DNA of 64,000 nucleotides from positions 1,178,001 to 1,242,000 of the forward strand of contig JAGMUV010000021.1 in the NCBI GenBank assembly GCA_020744425.1, in the 5' to 3' direction. The position numbers and the translations under genes are program-made. This document shows positions 11,541 through 22,440 of the stretch, in pieces (position 1 is the first letter of the stretch; every line of letters begins with the position of its first letter). The stretch is from Dactylonectria macrodidyma (lineage: Eukaryota; Ascomycota; Sordariomycetes; Hypocreales; Nectriaceae). Under the pieces are notes generated by a model, which searched no databases, was not told the origin of the DNA, and saw only the letters and a list, made by a program, of their open reading frames with translations.

Positions 11541-12546
11541 TAGAGGATAACTTCAAGCTAGAATGATGGACGACTGGTTATGACGATTGCGACGAGTGTC
11601 ACAGCAGGAAGGATTTATAACCTTCTGCAGCTGACCTGACCGATTCACTCTGTCGTTTTATGAAGGGCTTTCCGGACCTTGCTAATGACACCATATTAAA
11701 CGGGAAGCTCGACTTGGGGGTGTTCCGGGAGGCGCGAGTATAGTGGTTCTCCTCCCAGCGGCAGGATTAGCCCGTGATTGGAGCGCAGGGAGTTTAGGTG
11801 ACTGCTGATAAACGCTGCCAGCGGTGCGGTAGGCAGGACTCTTCCAAGCGAATATGAGTTCTGAAGACATGGGAAGAGATGAGGACATGTGCACAAGCAT
11901 CTCAAGATGAACCCGACCGTAATTCCCTGTGGTCGATTCCAGGGAGGATCAGGGGCCGAAGCGGGCTGAGAATGGCGAGACAACGAACCACAGACGGCAC
12001 ACAACGCCACAACGGCGCCCTCTGCCATGATCTTTTCGTCGTTATGCTGGCAGCTACAGCCCCGGTCAGACATGATTTTCGCAAGTACCGAATGGCTTCC
12101 ACTAAATTTCATTCGTAATCCTCTAAACTCTAGGGTGCGGGGCTCCTACAGCTACGGTGGAAATGAGATGACGACAGACTTTCTTGGAAGATCGCGCTAG
12201 TCGTCAGTCTTGATTCCTGATAGGTTGGTTTAGCGAACTGTAGATGTTGACCCATTTGTCCTCGAAGCTCCGCAAGTTGAATATTTCCGATTGCGAATTG
12301 AGTATTAGTAGGAATACAGCAACCTAGTTGATGCTACGTAGTACGACATATCGGGCTGACGGGCCTGAATGTGGCTCTAGCGTCTCTTCGTATTCACATC
12401 TTCCTGCGTCTTGTGGCGACCACGACCCGAAAACATTCTTATGATTTGCACCATCAACCTCGCTATAAAGCACCCGATCGCTGGGAAAGAGCGAATGGTC
12501 CTATCGAAACCGTGGTAGCGATTCGTCAGCGGCATACGGGAAATCC
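11541..12546. other. No gene recognised; promoter side of rhodopsin gene 2
   Basis: A roughly 1-kb interval inside the insertion in R1 copy 2. Overlapping frames at 11682-12118 on both strands show no family motif and look like chance. The last few hundred bases must carry the promoter of the gene starting at 12547. Confidence 0.35.
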
Positions 12547-14087
12547 ATGGCTCGTCCAGATCTAACTGCTCACGGGGTCCCCGACTTCTTGACGGCGCCT
12601 CCTGGGTATGAAGTCGATTTCGATCATCCCCTACGAAAGAACGATGTCGCAGCGTATATATCGGCCGGAGTTGGTCTGTTTCTGGCCTTCCTATTCTTTG
12701 CTCAGTTCCTATACGTAAAGCTTTGGGTGTTGCGCAAGGCCGACGGAGAAGCAGGTACTTAGGTACTCGAGAGATTATCTTTGGAAACGTGCTGATGAAG
12801 TTTGCTAGCATGTCTGACATTAAGTTGGATCTTTTCCATCGCGACCCAGGCCATTTTGATCAGTAAGTCTCATGAACGACGAAGTCATTTGGTCCCTCCA
12901 GGATAGGGACTCTCAGTCTGTATCTTGCTAATCCCTACCTAGGGTCTTTCTACAACCGCTTGATGGGACTACACGTCTGGGAGATGACTCTTGTCCAGTT
13001 TGATGAAAGTAGCAAGGTAAGTCGATCCTCGCCGCCTCGGTTTGGTCTAGCGGTATCGCCAATTAACATGACTCGTAGATCATGGTCTTGACACCTATTC
13101 TGTATGCTGTCGAAACCGGGTTTGCGAAAGCATCCCTTATTGTTTTTTACTATAAGTTATCGCCGCAGAAGTTGTGGAAGTGGTCCATTTACGGCGTCTT
13201 CTTTCTTGTCGTCGGGTACAATACCGCGATCTTCTTTGCCATAATCTTTGCTTGTAAACCATTGCAGAAGAACTGGAAGGCTAGTATGTCTGGGGGCACC
13301 TGTATCAACCGGCCGGCCATCTACGTTGCTACGGCTGCGCTTGGAATCCTGACCGATCTGGTTCTGCTGGTGATGCCGATCCCCATGATTGTGCGGTTGC
13401 AGATGCCGTCACCGCAAAAGACTGGCTTGATCCTTCTCTTCATCATCGGTTCAGCGTAAATATCCACTCGAACCTAGATCGAAGCATCCGTGCTGACATA
13501 CATGAAAGGACGCTTGTCACTTCAATAGTTCGTATGGTGCTATTATTACCTATTCTGCGCGACGGCGATGTCACTTGGGCAATTTCTGGTGCCGTGGTCT
13601 GGATGTAAGTTGAGTGATCTCTTTGTTTTGGGCATGAGTTGACAAAGTGCGATTCAGTTTTGTTGAGTCGAATCTACTCATCATATGCGCGTCGTTGACG
13701 ACCCTTCGTCGATTCTTCATCCACTTGGCACCCAGGCTCATCGGCGAGCGTGGATCATCGGCAGGACACCACCTTAGCGGCTCAGCAGGAGGTCATCGGC
13801 ATCCGTTCAAAACGATTGGAAGTCACTCGGCACTGAAGAAAGTGGATAAGTTCGGGATGACAGTCGACGAGCAGGCTGGGTTCGACCTCCAAACAATCGG
13901 CCAAGCGGCGCCAACGGAAAGAGCGGTAGTGGGAAAGGGCAAAGACAATCCGGAAAGGGTCACTACCAAGCGCTTGCGTCGTCAAGAATCTGTCAACAAA
14001 TTCGGAGACGAGAGCTCCGAAGTGCAGATATTGGATGAGCACTCAGCTGCGAGAGACGATGTCGATGTGGAACGGGTGATTATTTAG
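12547..14087 (+). CDS. Fungal rhodopsin-domain integral membrane protein, 6 exons
   Basis: Second member of the fungal Rhodopsin-domain family. Exons 12547-12754, 12809-12862, 12943-13016, 13079-13455, 13509-13604 and 13658-14087 give 412 residues with no stop. Visible family features are an N-terminal helix near residue 40, LSWIFSIATQAILI joining exons 2 and 3, the helix AVETGFAKASLIVFYYKLSP, the extracellular ACKPLQKNW then GGTCINRP, ALGILTDLVLLVMPIPMI, and IFVESNLLIICASLTTLRRF, then a polar tail of about 140 residues. Introns are 52-80 nt with standard borders. It is only distantly like the gene at 8.7-10.2 kb, so the two are not a recent tandem duplicate. It is intact although embedded in a split repeat. 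Function is unknown. Confidence 0.82.
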
Positions 14088-14469
14088 ACGACGACGGTGA
14101 CAGTCGTGTATGAAGAGCGGCAAAAGGAACAAGCTGACGAAGGCGCAGAAGAAATGAGCTAGACATCAGGGATACCGGGATAATATAGGCGCATATTGGG
14201 TTCTTGTTAGATTGATACTGCTAACGGATCGTGTCGGCGATGTAGTAATCTTAGCAACTAAACACATTAATACTGCAATAGAACTTGAATGGCTTGAGCA
14301 TTTGTGGTGTTCTGGCCTCGTGAATACCATGGCACCTGCGAAAGCTATGGGAACCTGCAAGAGGAATGATGGCGGTATGATTCGAGAGATATCGTGGCGG
14401 CGGAGCCGAATCAGCGACCTTGGCAGTCTGAGGAGTAATAGTGTGCACAGAGAGTCATTGGGGAGGTAT

Positions 14470-14890
14470 CGTTAAGTTAATATTTATATCAATATAGAGA
14501 CCTACCTCCTCACCCTACTATCTTTCCTAATTATATACTCTTAGCTAATACCTTTACAATTTTATAGTAAGTCTTAGTATGTTGCATCTAAAAGGCAGGG
14601 TGCATTGAGGTGTGTGTATAAGTCCTTGATTTCTATATAATAGAGGGCTCGTAGTAGCTCCTATATACAAATATGCCCTTGTTATCCTAGGGGCTACGAT
14701 AAGGTCTTTGAGACCGGTTTGCTAGAGTCAAGGGCCTTTGAGACCTGGCCGCGGTCTCAGCAGCTGATAGATGTGACATAATATAAGAACTCTATAATGT
14801 GAGAGTATTAGCTAAGAGCATATAGTCAGGAAAGATAGCTAGACTAGGTGAGGGGAGGTCTCTGTATTAATCTAGACTTTAACTCAACGA
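14470..14890. mobile_element. MITE with about 80-bp terminal inverted repeats
   Basis: The left end starts CGTTAAGTTAATATTTATAT and the right end is its imperfect inverse, ending ...CTCAACG. The match continues for roughly 80 bp, through shared blocks AGAGACCT and CTATCTTTCCT, to TCTTAGCTAATAC. The likely 2-bp flank is AT on both sides. The element is about 420 bp, AT-rich and has no coding frame, so it fits a non-autonomous DNA transposon. It is absent from the matching place in R1 copy 1. Confidence 0.7.
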
Positions 14891-15779
14891 TCCTTCTCTA
14901 AAGGTTCGCTGTGTATGACATAACCCGCTAGCCCCACATTCCGTTGGTGTTGTTCGCCTCTCTTCCAGTTGCGGTACAGAATGGCACTGGGGGCGTTGGT
15001 GAGCATGCTTCCAGGGGGTCTAGCTAACGCTGATACCTATCTTGTACTAGTTAAAGCTTAGTTTTTGCACCGCATTCTTATTGTCGTTTGTTGACAAGTT
15101 GAATAGAAATTTATATGGCAGAAGATATCGAATGGATTCCAGCTTATTGTTGGATTGACCCCTCGTGTGGCGGCATAAGACCTGAATTTGCATAAACCTC
15201 TGATACACAGATATCCTAGCCTTAGTCAGATGACTAGAAAACCCCGCTCGAGAAAAGAGGGGGCTAGAGGCGTCCTTGATCAATACAATCAGTATCTTTG
15301 GTCTCCACATCGTATTGAACATTATCATTCGAATTGACCGTATTGGATCCATCACTTGTCTTTAAAACACTACGAACTCTCTATCACCAGCGGGTTCAGA
15401 CTGGACCGGATAATACCTCACTCAATGTTTTCTTAACACTTAACTAACGAAGTTATTTTTATCTTACTTACAGTGATCGGTCCTGGGTCCCCATTATGTC
15501 TTAAGGTCGAATACTTCTCTCCGAACCTGTCTTTACATCGCTTACATTAAAAAACAGATAGTGCAGAAGCTAAATAGCTAACCCCCTATAGACAAAGGAC
15601 GCGTGGACATTCACAAAGAGGGCATGAGTGCTGTCATGTTTGTTGACTGAGATGACGATGGCGTATTGTTAAGCAGGGATCCTAGAAAAGCTGAAAGATG
15701 GTTGCGCGTCTCAGGCAAAATAGATACGTATCAGAGGTCTAGAACAGCCTGCGCCACCGCGGACTAAAAATTTCACGAC

Positions 15780-16420
15780 TGTCGTCAGCCTCGATAATGT
15801 TAGGACGACCTCGAGGGGCGCATTTGGGTTGAGAGCAGGCTCGGCGGCTTCAAGCTTAGGGGGTTGTTCGTCCTTGGCTGGCGTCGTCGCTGCACCGTCC
15901 TTGAGGCCGGCAGATATCTTACGACGCATGCTGATGGGTTGCCGTGTTTGGATCTTGGTCAGCTCGCCCGCCTCCTTGGTTAGCTCAGCTCCTCGCGTTA
16001 CACGTGCTTCACCTCCTAGGCGGCCACTTTCAAGACCTCGGTAAGCTGCTCCTGCACCTTTGTGATCTCGTCGTTGCAATCACCATCTCGCAAGACCTGG
16101 TTGGCATCGTACTCACATATGTTTTGCACGATTTCAAGGCTCTTGCCTAGTCGATCGTACACGTCCGGGGGTTGATCGTTGGTCCCACCAGGACCGAAGC
16201 CGGGTGTCATCTTGATGACATTGGGTTGAACCATCGTATGCTCATATCTCAGCGAGGGAAGGGCCTCGAGGCCATCCTCGTCGCCGTATTTTTGCCCTCC
16301 TCAGACATATCCACCTCAGCTAGGCGCTTAATCTGGGCGACCTCGGCGGCCATTTTGGCCTTTCGCAATGAATGTTTCATTACAGTGGCTCGAGAGTAGG
16401 GCCAATGCAAAAATATTTCT
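15780..16420 (-). pseudogene. Broken coiled-coil protein gene
   Basis: Read leftward, three frame-shifted pieces make a plausible acidic/basic coiled-coil protein. First comes MKHSLRKAKMAAEVAQIKRL to SEEGK. After a one-base shift at an A-run near 16290 it continues DEDGLEALPSLRYEHTMVQP and then the MTPGFGPGGTNDQPPDVYDR segment, to QEQLTEVLKVAA. After a further break it runs from GAELTKEAGELTKIQTRQP to PNAPLEVV. It stops where R1 copy 2 begins (15778), so the repeat probably truncated it. Product and family are not recognised. Confidence 0.45.
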
Positions 16421-16434
16421 CCTCCAAACAGCAA

Positions 16435-17150
16435 ATCCTACACGCTATTCCCTCATGGAGAGAAATACCTCTCACGTGTAATAAATGTCACGTGCAACGG
16501 ACTCATCATTCTAAACCCACATCGCAACTTGTCTTCTGATTGCCCGGTAACACTGCAGCGATTGTGTTTCCTCTTCTGGCTGAGCCGTTAGTTGGTTCAA
16601 TCTAGATGGAGTTGCTTGATGATCGGGGACCAATCCTGGAAAACCGGCTCCAGCGGCACATTTTCGCCCCACTACTTTTAAGCTTTACCAGGTACGCTTA
16701 GGCGTCAGTGCTGCAGTCTCACTGGCTCAGGTGAGTGTACCCTGAGAAATAGCAGGCCGCTTGTCTTTTGGTCCTGCAGATAATGAATTCGGCAATCAGG
16801 CCGCTCATTGTGTCACCCCACATTCCTGGAGCTACCCCAGTCCCCAGAAAATCATAGCTCAGTCCCCATTTGAAGCCCGAGGTGGGTTCATCGTCTGTCA
16901 AATGCCACGTACTCTAGCCAGGGATAGTAAACAGTAACGTTACAGCATCGGCCCGAATGGCATGGTGCAGAGGGGGCGTTATGCGTCAGTGGTATTTTTG
17001 CCGGGACACTTGCCTGCATAGGGCTTTAATACGTATTTCTTGGCATTCGTTATATGGTAAAGATTCCCAGAAGATTTTGACCTTGCTCACACTGCATATC
17101 CTGACACATTCCTATTTCTCTAAGTTACCAGTTCTACCAGTTCTTTCAAT
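16435..17150. promoter_or_regulatory. Upstream region of the sugar transporter
   Basis: No gene is seen. The final 100 bases before the transporter ATG are pyrimidine-rich and AT-rich, as expected for a fungal core promoter and 5' leader. No specific operator was identified. Confidence 0.35.
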
Positions 17151-18925
17151 ATGGCAACCGAAGAGGGCAAAGAAGGCAATGCAGCTGCTAGCAAGGCCCT
17201 AACCCAGGATGATATTATTACGAAACACAAAGAGGAACCTCATCATAAAACTCACCAGCTTAATACCCACTCGGTCGCACTGGCCGCGGCAGTGGCAGAG
17301 CAAAACCCCAATCCGTGGTCCCAGAACATGATAAAACTTTATGTCATTATGGGTCTAGGCTACCTCATATCAACGATGAATGGTTATGGTACGTCTGGAT
17401 TTTGATCATAGAGTGACGACTTTCTTTGCGGTTCTTCCGGCTTACAGTTCTCAGACAGTTCCCTCATGGGCTCCATCAACGCCATGGTGCCATATCAAGA
17501 GACCTTTGGCCTTGACGGGGCTGGCTCATCTACTGGCATGGTATTTATTATCTACAACCTAGGTCAAATTGCCGCCTTTCCTCTTTGTGGGCTACTTGCC
17601 GATGGCTTTGGCCGACGCTGGTGTATTTTTGTTGGGTGTCTCATTGTGGTCATTGGGACCGCAGTACAGGCGACAGCCAATACCCTTGGACATTTCATTG
17701 GTGGAAGGTTTATTCTAGGCTTTGGAGCGTCAATCGCATCTGCTGCAGGGCCCGCTTACACCGTGGAGCTTGCTCATCCGGCATATCGCGGTTTCATGGC
17801 TGGCATGTGAGTCAACTATCTCAACAAACCCGTCACGCTGTTTCTACGCGGCTAAAGACTTATTTCGTGGTCAGGTATAACAATCTATGGTGGCTCGGTA
17901 ACATTATAGCTGGCTGGGCCACTTATGGATCTAACTTGCATTTCGAAACTTCGTGGGCGTGGAGGGTTCCAACCATTGTGCAAGCCGGAATGCCGGGCAT
18001 CGCCATGGTGGTGATTCTGTTCTTCCCCGAGTCCCCACGTTGGCTCATAGCCAAAGACCGTACAGACGAGGCTCTTCAGGTCTTAGCAAAGTACCATGGG
18101 GACGGCAACGTCGACAGCCCGATCGTACAGTTGCAGTATCGAGAGATTATCGAGCAGAACAACATGTACCGGTCCGAGAACCCTTGGTGGGACTACCGCG
18201 AACTTGTCAATACACGAGCGGCTCGCTACCGTCTAGGAATGGTCATTGGAATGTCATTCTTCGGACAGTGGTCTGGAAATAATGTTGTGAGCTATTTTAT
18301 GCCTGAGATGATCAAGTCGGCTGGCATCACCAACACCAACACCCAACTTCTCATCAACGCTATCAACCCCATTTTTTCCATGATTGGGGCAGTTTATGGC
18401 GCCTCGTTGTTGGACAGACTTGGACGCAGACCGATGATGCTTTGGGGGTTGACAGGTGCCCTAATTGCATACATCTTCCTGACAGCCTTTACAGCCAATA
18501 CGGACAACCACCCCGATCTGGCTTATGGGGTAATTGTTGCTATTTACGTCTTTGGCATCTTCTTCGCCTGGGGATTTACACCACTTCAGACTCTGTATGC
18601 AGTGGAATGTCTTGAGAATCGAACGCGTGCGAAGGGGTCAGGCCTCAACTTCCTCTTTCTTAATATTGCCATGGTGGTCAACACATGGGGTATCAGTGAA
18701 GGCATCAGCAAGCTTGGATGGAAGCTCTACGTCATCTACATTGTTTGGATTGGTATTGAGATGGCTATCATCTACTTTTGGTTTGTGGAAACTGCAGGCA
18801 AGACATTAGAAGAGTTGAGCGAAGTATTCGAGTCACCGAATCCTAGGAAGGAGAGCACTGAGAAGCACAAGGTAGAGATTGATGTCAGTGGCAGGGTTGT
18901 TCAGGTCAAGGATGGACAGGTTTAA
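17151..18925 (+). CDS. MFS sugar transporter, lactose permease-like, 3 exons
   Basis: Plasma-membrane sugar:proton symporter of the MFS sugar porter family. Exons 17151-17388, 17455-17806 and 17875-18925 give 546 residues. The N-terminal 55 residues are hydrophilic. Helix 1 leads to GYDSSLMGSINAM across intron 1, loop 2-3 has LLADGFGRRW, loop 6 has FFPESPRWLI, then GQWSGNNVVSYFMP, loop 8-9 has LLDRLGRRPM, and the end has the PETKG-like FVETAGKTLEELSEVFE. Length and motif order match fungal lactose/hexose permeases. Substrate cannot be fixed from sequence. No internal stop is present. A Tc1 relic starts only about 30 bp after the stop. Confidence 0.88.
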
Positions 18926-18954
18926 GTCAATATACCCTTTCTCTAGAAATGTAC

Positions 18955-19483
18955 AATTTCGAGTTTGAGACTGTCCCTTTAGTATCGCATTTATATTGAC
19001 CGAAGGCAAGGAGGCGTGCGGCAGATGTTTTGGGCTAGCTTTGGATATAACTGTCGTACGGAGCTTATGGCCCTTAACGGCAGTGTTGATGCTGAGCACG
19101 TACGAGACCTCTATCAAGCCATTCTTCCTGATTTCATCGGCCCGGATGATATCTTCATGCATGATGACGCTCCAACGCACACAGCTCGGATCGCTAAAAG
19201 GCTTCTTGATGAGCTAGGCATCGAGGTTATGATCTGGCCGCCATATTCACCAGACCTTAATCCGATTGAGAACCTATGGGCGTTAATGAAAGCAGAAATC
19301 TATGGGTTGCATCCTGAACTAGAATACTCCCCTGATATTGAAGAAACACGGTTCCAGCTGATAGAGGCTGAAAAGGAAGCTTGGCATGCAATTGGTGATG
19401 TCGTTTTACAGCGTCTAGCAGAGAATATGGACAAGAGAGTAGAAGCAGTAGTGAAGGCAAACGGGTGGTATACGAAATACTAG
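18955..19483 (+). pseudogene. Tc1/mariner DDE transposase, C-terminal part
   Basis: About 160 residues of a DDE_3-type transposase are open: MFWASFGYNC, then the second catalytic aspartate in FMHDDAPTHTARIAKRLLDE, then WPPYSPDLNPIENLWALMK with the last acidic residue, ending WYTKY. The helix-turn-helix domain and first catalytic Asp are missing. The remaining frame is uninterrupted, which suggests a fairly recent truncation. Confidence 0.75.
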
Positions 19484-19585
19484 ATAATTAAAGCAGCATC
19501 AGATTTCCTACCCTTTTCAGCTAGCCCGGCCCCACAGCTGCGGCTGCGGTACGAGGTTTTGGATCAAATTTGTTGACACCCACTG
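18955..19585 (+). mobile_element. Tc1/mariner element, 5'-truncated, with right TIR
   Basis: A partial DDE transposase is followed by a right terminal sequence ending ...GTTGACACCCACTG at 19585 with TA next (19586-19587). This resembles Tc1 ends reading CAGTGGGTGTCAAC inward. No matching left end occurs in the window, so the left half was lost. Confidence 0.6.
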
Positions 19586-19608
19586 TACTTTCACCTGGAC
19601 ATCCACTG

Positions 19609-20007
19609 TCACCATGCCATCAGCGTCGCTCTGACAATGCGGCGAGTGCGCGTCTGATTGATTGATGGATGGATGGATAGAGGAAAAGGGAACACAAATA
19701 CTTTATCGCGCAGCCGTACTGATTTGTAGCCACGGCCAGCTACAGCCACAACTGTAGCCAAATGCAACCAATATCCCTCATCTCTTCTGTAACTGCCATC
19801 ATACCTTACCCCGCACTGCAAAGCCCAGTGATCCAACTCGGCTACTATGGCCCCAGTCTCTTTATCTACAAACCTAGTTAGCCCGTATGGATGATCAATC
19901 AATATGACTATGTTAGGGCAAGGCCTGAGTTTGTCCAACAAGCGGGTTCCGTATATTGTATTTCTAGAGGTGAAAGGAAGAGGGAGAGAGAGGATAGGAA
20001 TCCCCAA
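19609..20007 (-). CDS. Hypothetical protein or chance frame
   Basis: A 132-codon frame containing CGVRYDGSYRRDEGYWLHLA and NIVILIDHPYGLTRFVD. No family is recognised. It overlaps the outer edge of the Tc1 element and a GATG simple repeat near 19660-19680. It could be a gene remnant or chance. Confidence 0.2.
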   Translation of the reverse strand: MGIPILSLPLPFTSRNTIYGTRLLDKLRPCPNIVILIDHPYGLTRFVDKETGAIVAELDHWALQCGVRYDGSYRRDEGYWLHLATVVAVAGRGYKSVRLRDKVFVFPFPLSIHPSINQTRTRRIVRATLMAW

Positions 20008-20257
20008 ATCTCTCTATGATCTATATATAAAATGCTTTGTTAATGCACACTTGAAATCCCAAAATCGCAACTCTTCAGAGACCAGCTCTCCGGGGTGAAT
20101 CAATCGGAACTCCAGAGCTCGGCGCCTGGGAGACTGAACGGCAAAGGACCCTTCTAGGAAACTTGTTCAAGGTTCTCATATTCTCGCCTCATGGTTCTAT
20201 CTATGCTCGATTGAACGCTGATGTTCGAGTCCAAAGTTCGACTGCGTCGGGAGAAAT

Positions 20258-21494
20258 TTAGGCCTTGCACCTGCTGCCCTTCGTGGTGGTAGCCGCGGCA
20301 GAGGCGGAGGCACTATCAGGCAGGTTGGTGGGGGGAGTTCCGGTGGGGGCGCTGCCGCTGCTGGGAGTGCCAGTTGAGTCACCGCCGCTGTCCATGCCAG
20401 AACCGGAGTTCTCGTACGCGACTCCACCGTCGGCGTAGAGGTAGGCAGCGGGGGTGATGGCCTCCGACAGAGTAGAGTTGATTCCGAAGGCCAACCAAGC
20501 GAACAGACCGTCGGACAGGCTGTCTCCGAGCATGGTGTACTCCATAACAGGGTCAACTCCCTCAGTGACGACCTCCTCGCTCAGGATGGAGTCATCGGCG
20601 TTGGTGGTGAGGTCCTGGGTGTTGGTGTTATAGGGGGCGAGAAGCTCGACCTCGGTGATCAGGTCCTGGTCGAAGAAGACCTGGCCGACGTGGCTGGCAT
20701 AGTTCTCGCTGCCCAGGGTCTGGTTGGCGAGCAGGGTGGCGTTCGTGTGGACCATGACATGAATGTGAGTAGCGCGGCTAGTGTAGTGACCAGGGAAGAT
20801 AGACTCGAACTGGGCAACACCATCTTCATCAGTCAGTTGGATACCACGCAGCCAGGTGTTGTCAATGTTGGTCTCGTCAGAGCTATCTCCGTTACCGCTA
20901 GAAACAATACCAGAATAGACACCGGTAGAGTTGCAGTGCCACATCTCGAGGTAGACATCAGGGACGGGCTCGCAAGTGTTAACATCAATGACCTGATAGT
21001 CAAGAATGATATCTAAACCCTCTTGCTCTTCAACGAGGTCCTCCCGGACATACTCGCCAGCAACATCTGAAAGGAAGTGTAAGTATAAATTATTAGAACT
21101 TTATAAGTATGAACTTACAGTAAGGTCCCTGGGTAACCTCAGGGGTAAGGATACAGGAGTTATATCCGGAGAAGAGAGTGGCAGCATCAGTATTAACAGT
21201 ATACCCGTGACCGGTCTCGTTGTGGGACGTGGCCAAGACGGTGTCAAGGTCACGCTTCTTCAGGCCGCGCTTCTTACGAGCCTTCTCGACCTGAGTAGAG
21301 CGGCGGGCGACGTTTCGGGCCTCGATACCGCGAGCCTTGAGCTTGTCGGCGCAGTGGGTGAGAGAAGTACGCTTGACGGACTGGAGGAAGTCTCGGCGCT
21401 CAGCAGCCTCTTCAGCGATGTTGTGGCCGGGGTGAGCAATAGCAACTCCGCCCAGGAGGGCGAGGCCAGCGATAGCGTTGTTAGTGAAACGCAT
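20258..21494 (-). CDS. Secreted intradiol ring-cleavage dioxygenase
   Basis: Predicted extracellular Fe(III) dioxygenase that opens catechol-type aromatic rings between the hydroxyls. Exons 21494-21119 and 21066-20258 (52-nt intron) give 394 residues. A signal peptide is evident (MRFTNNAIAGLALLGGVAIA then HPGHN), followed by a basic propeptide with KR/RR sites. The catalytic domain shows the usual ligands: tyrosine in QGPYY across the splice, tyrosine in MWHCNSTGVYSG, and two histidines in PGHYTSRATHIHVMVH. A Ser/Gly/Thr-rich tail of about 60 residues ends in KGSRCKA. Length and layout match fungal secreted protocatechuate-dioxygenase-like proteins. No disabling change was seen. Confidence 0.9.
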
Positions 21495-21940
21495 GTTAAC
21501 TTGAGAAGAAAATCAAGGATTCTATAAGAGACTTGGAGAGGTTGGAGGCAAGGCTGGAGGCAAGGCTGAAAAGGTGGGATGGTGGGGCCGGGATCTGCAG
21601 TAGATGTTTAGATGAGTGAGTGAGTTCAAGGCTGATTGTTATTAGAAGGTGTTATAAGAGGTATTAACTCCTATATATATATATTTTAATCAAGTGGTCG
21701 GTATCTGACGGCATACGGGTACTCTAATCACATCCTCCCGTCTATCGAAGCTGGGGGCTCGACGTCAACGCTGCCTTGGCCTTGACAGTGCCAGGCCTTC
21801 AATTACGCTTTTCCCACAGGCTGCGTAATCGTCCGCCCTATTCTCGTTTCTTCTCAACGCCGCTGGCTCAGACAGTTGGCAGGCATCCCCTCTGATACGG
21901 AATGCGCTCGGAGCAGGCGCTTGACTGGTACTCGAGCGCC
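21495..21940. promoter_or_regulatory. Upstream region of the intradiol dioxygenase gene
   Basis: Non-coding. It includes an AT-rich run with TATATATATAT at about 21674-21685, roughly 180 bp upstream of the start codon. That could be the core promoter, though it is far from the ATG. Confidence 0.35.
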
Positions 21941-21944
21941 GAGG

Positions 21945-22440
21945 ATGACGCAGCTCTTGGGCCAATCAATATCAATGGGCGCGAAAAACAAAGCAAGCAA
22001 GCTAACCCTTCACATTCAGAAACCCGAAAACCAAATACCGATGTCGCGTCACCGGCAATTAGTCACTTGCGATGGGAGACGGACCAGGGGTCGGCTGGGA
22101 CACGCAAGCCTCGTATGACAGAGAGCCAACCGAGACGGCGCACGGAGCGCCTCCCACCTCCCGAGATGTGGCTTTGCCTTGATGCGACAGCTTTGGCAGG
22201 TCATAGACGGGGCAAAATGATGTCGAAATACAGCCTAGGCTGAATGGACGCAAGATTGTCGCACAATGTCGATCCCATGCCGACTACCCCTTATCTCATT
22301 AGCCTCGGCAAATTGGCGCCGCCTGTGAATGTTGCTCTACCGCGCATGAGGACGACTGAGACGGCGTTTTGTTCTTCTCCAGCTCCTTTGCCAGGGTTAG
22401 ACTCTAGAAACGAATCTTTTAACTTCATCCAGACTTTTTC
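21945..22440 (+). repeat. Dispersed repeat R2, copy 1
   Basis: Direct, diverged copy of 28278-28732. Shared blocks include GATGACGCAGCTCT, TGTGGCTTTGCCTTGA (copy 2 reads GGTGGCTTTGCCTTGA), AAAATGATGTCGAAAT and GCCAGGGTTAGACTCTAGAAA (copy 2 with transitions). No protein frame is conserved between copies, so this is a non-coding repeat or an ancient duplicated promoter/leader. Confidence 0.6.

Larger units (their letters stand above)
10573..15778. repeat. Long interspersed repeat R1, copy 2, split by insertions
   Basis: Direct repeat of 2565-4916. Matching blocks are about 10573-11495, 14185-14430 and 14930-15778. Between blocks one and two lie about 2.7 kb of unrelated DNA with an intact rhodopsin-domain gene. 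Between blocks two and three lies a MITE. The third block is about 240 bp longer than in copy 1, so copy 1 has a deletion there (around 4440-4460). Copy 2 ends at the same AAAAATTTCACGA border. Confidence 0.75.

Noticed and set aside
11682..12118. Frames on both strands before rhodopsin gene 2
   Set aside because: No family motif; overlapping frames in both directions without any sign of selection.
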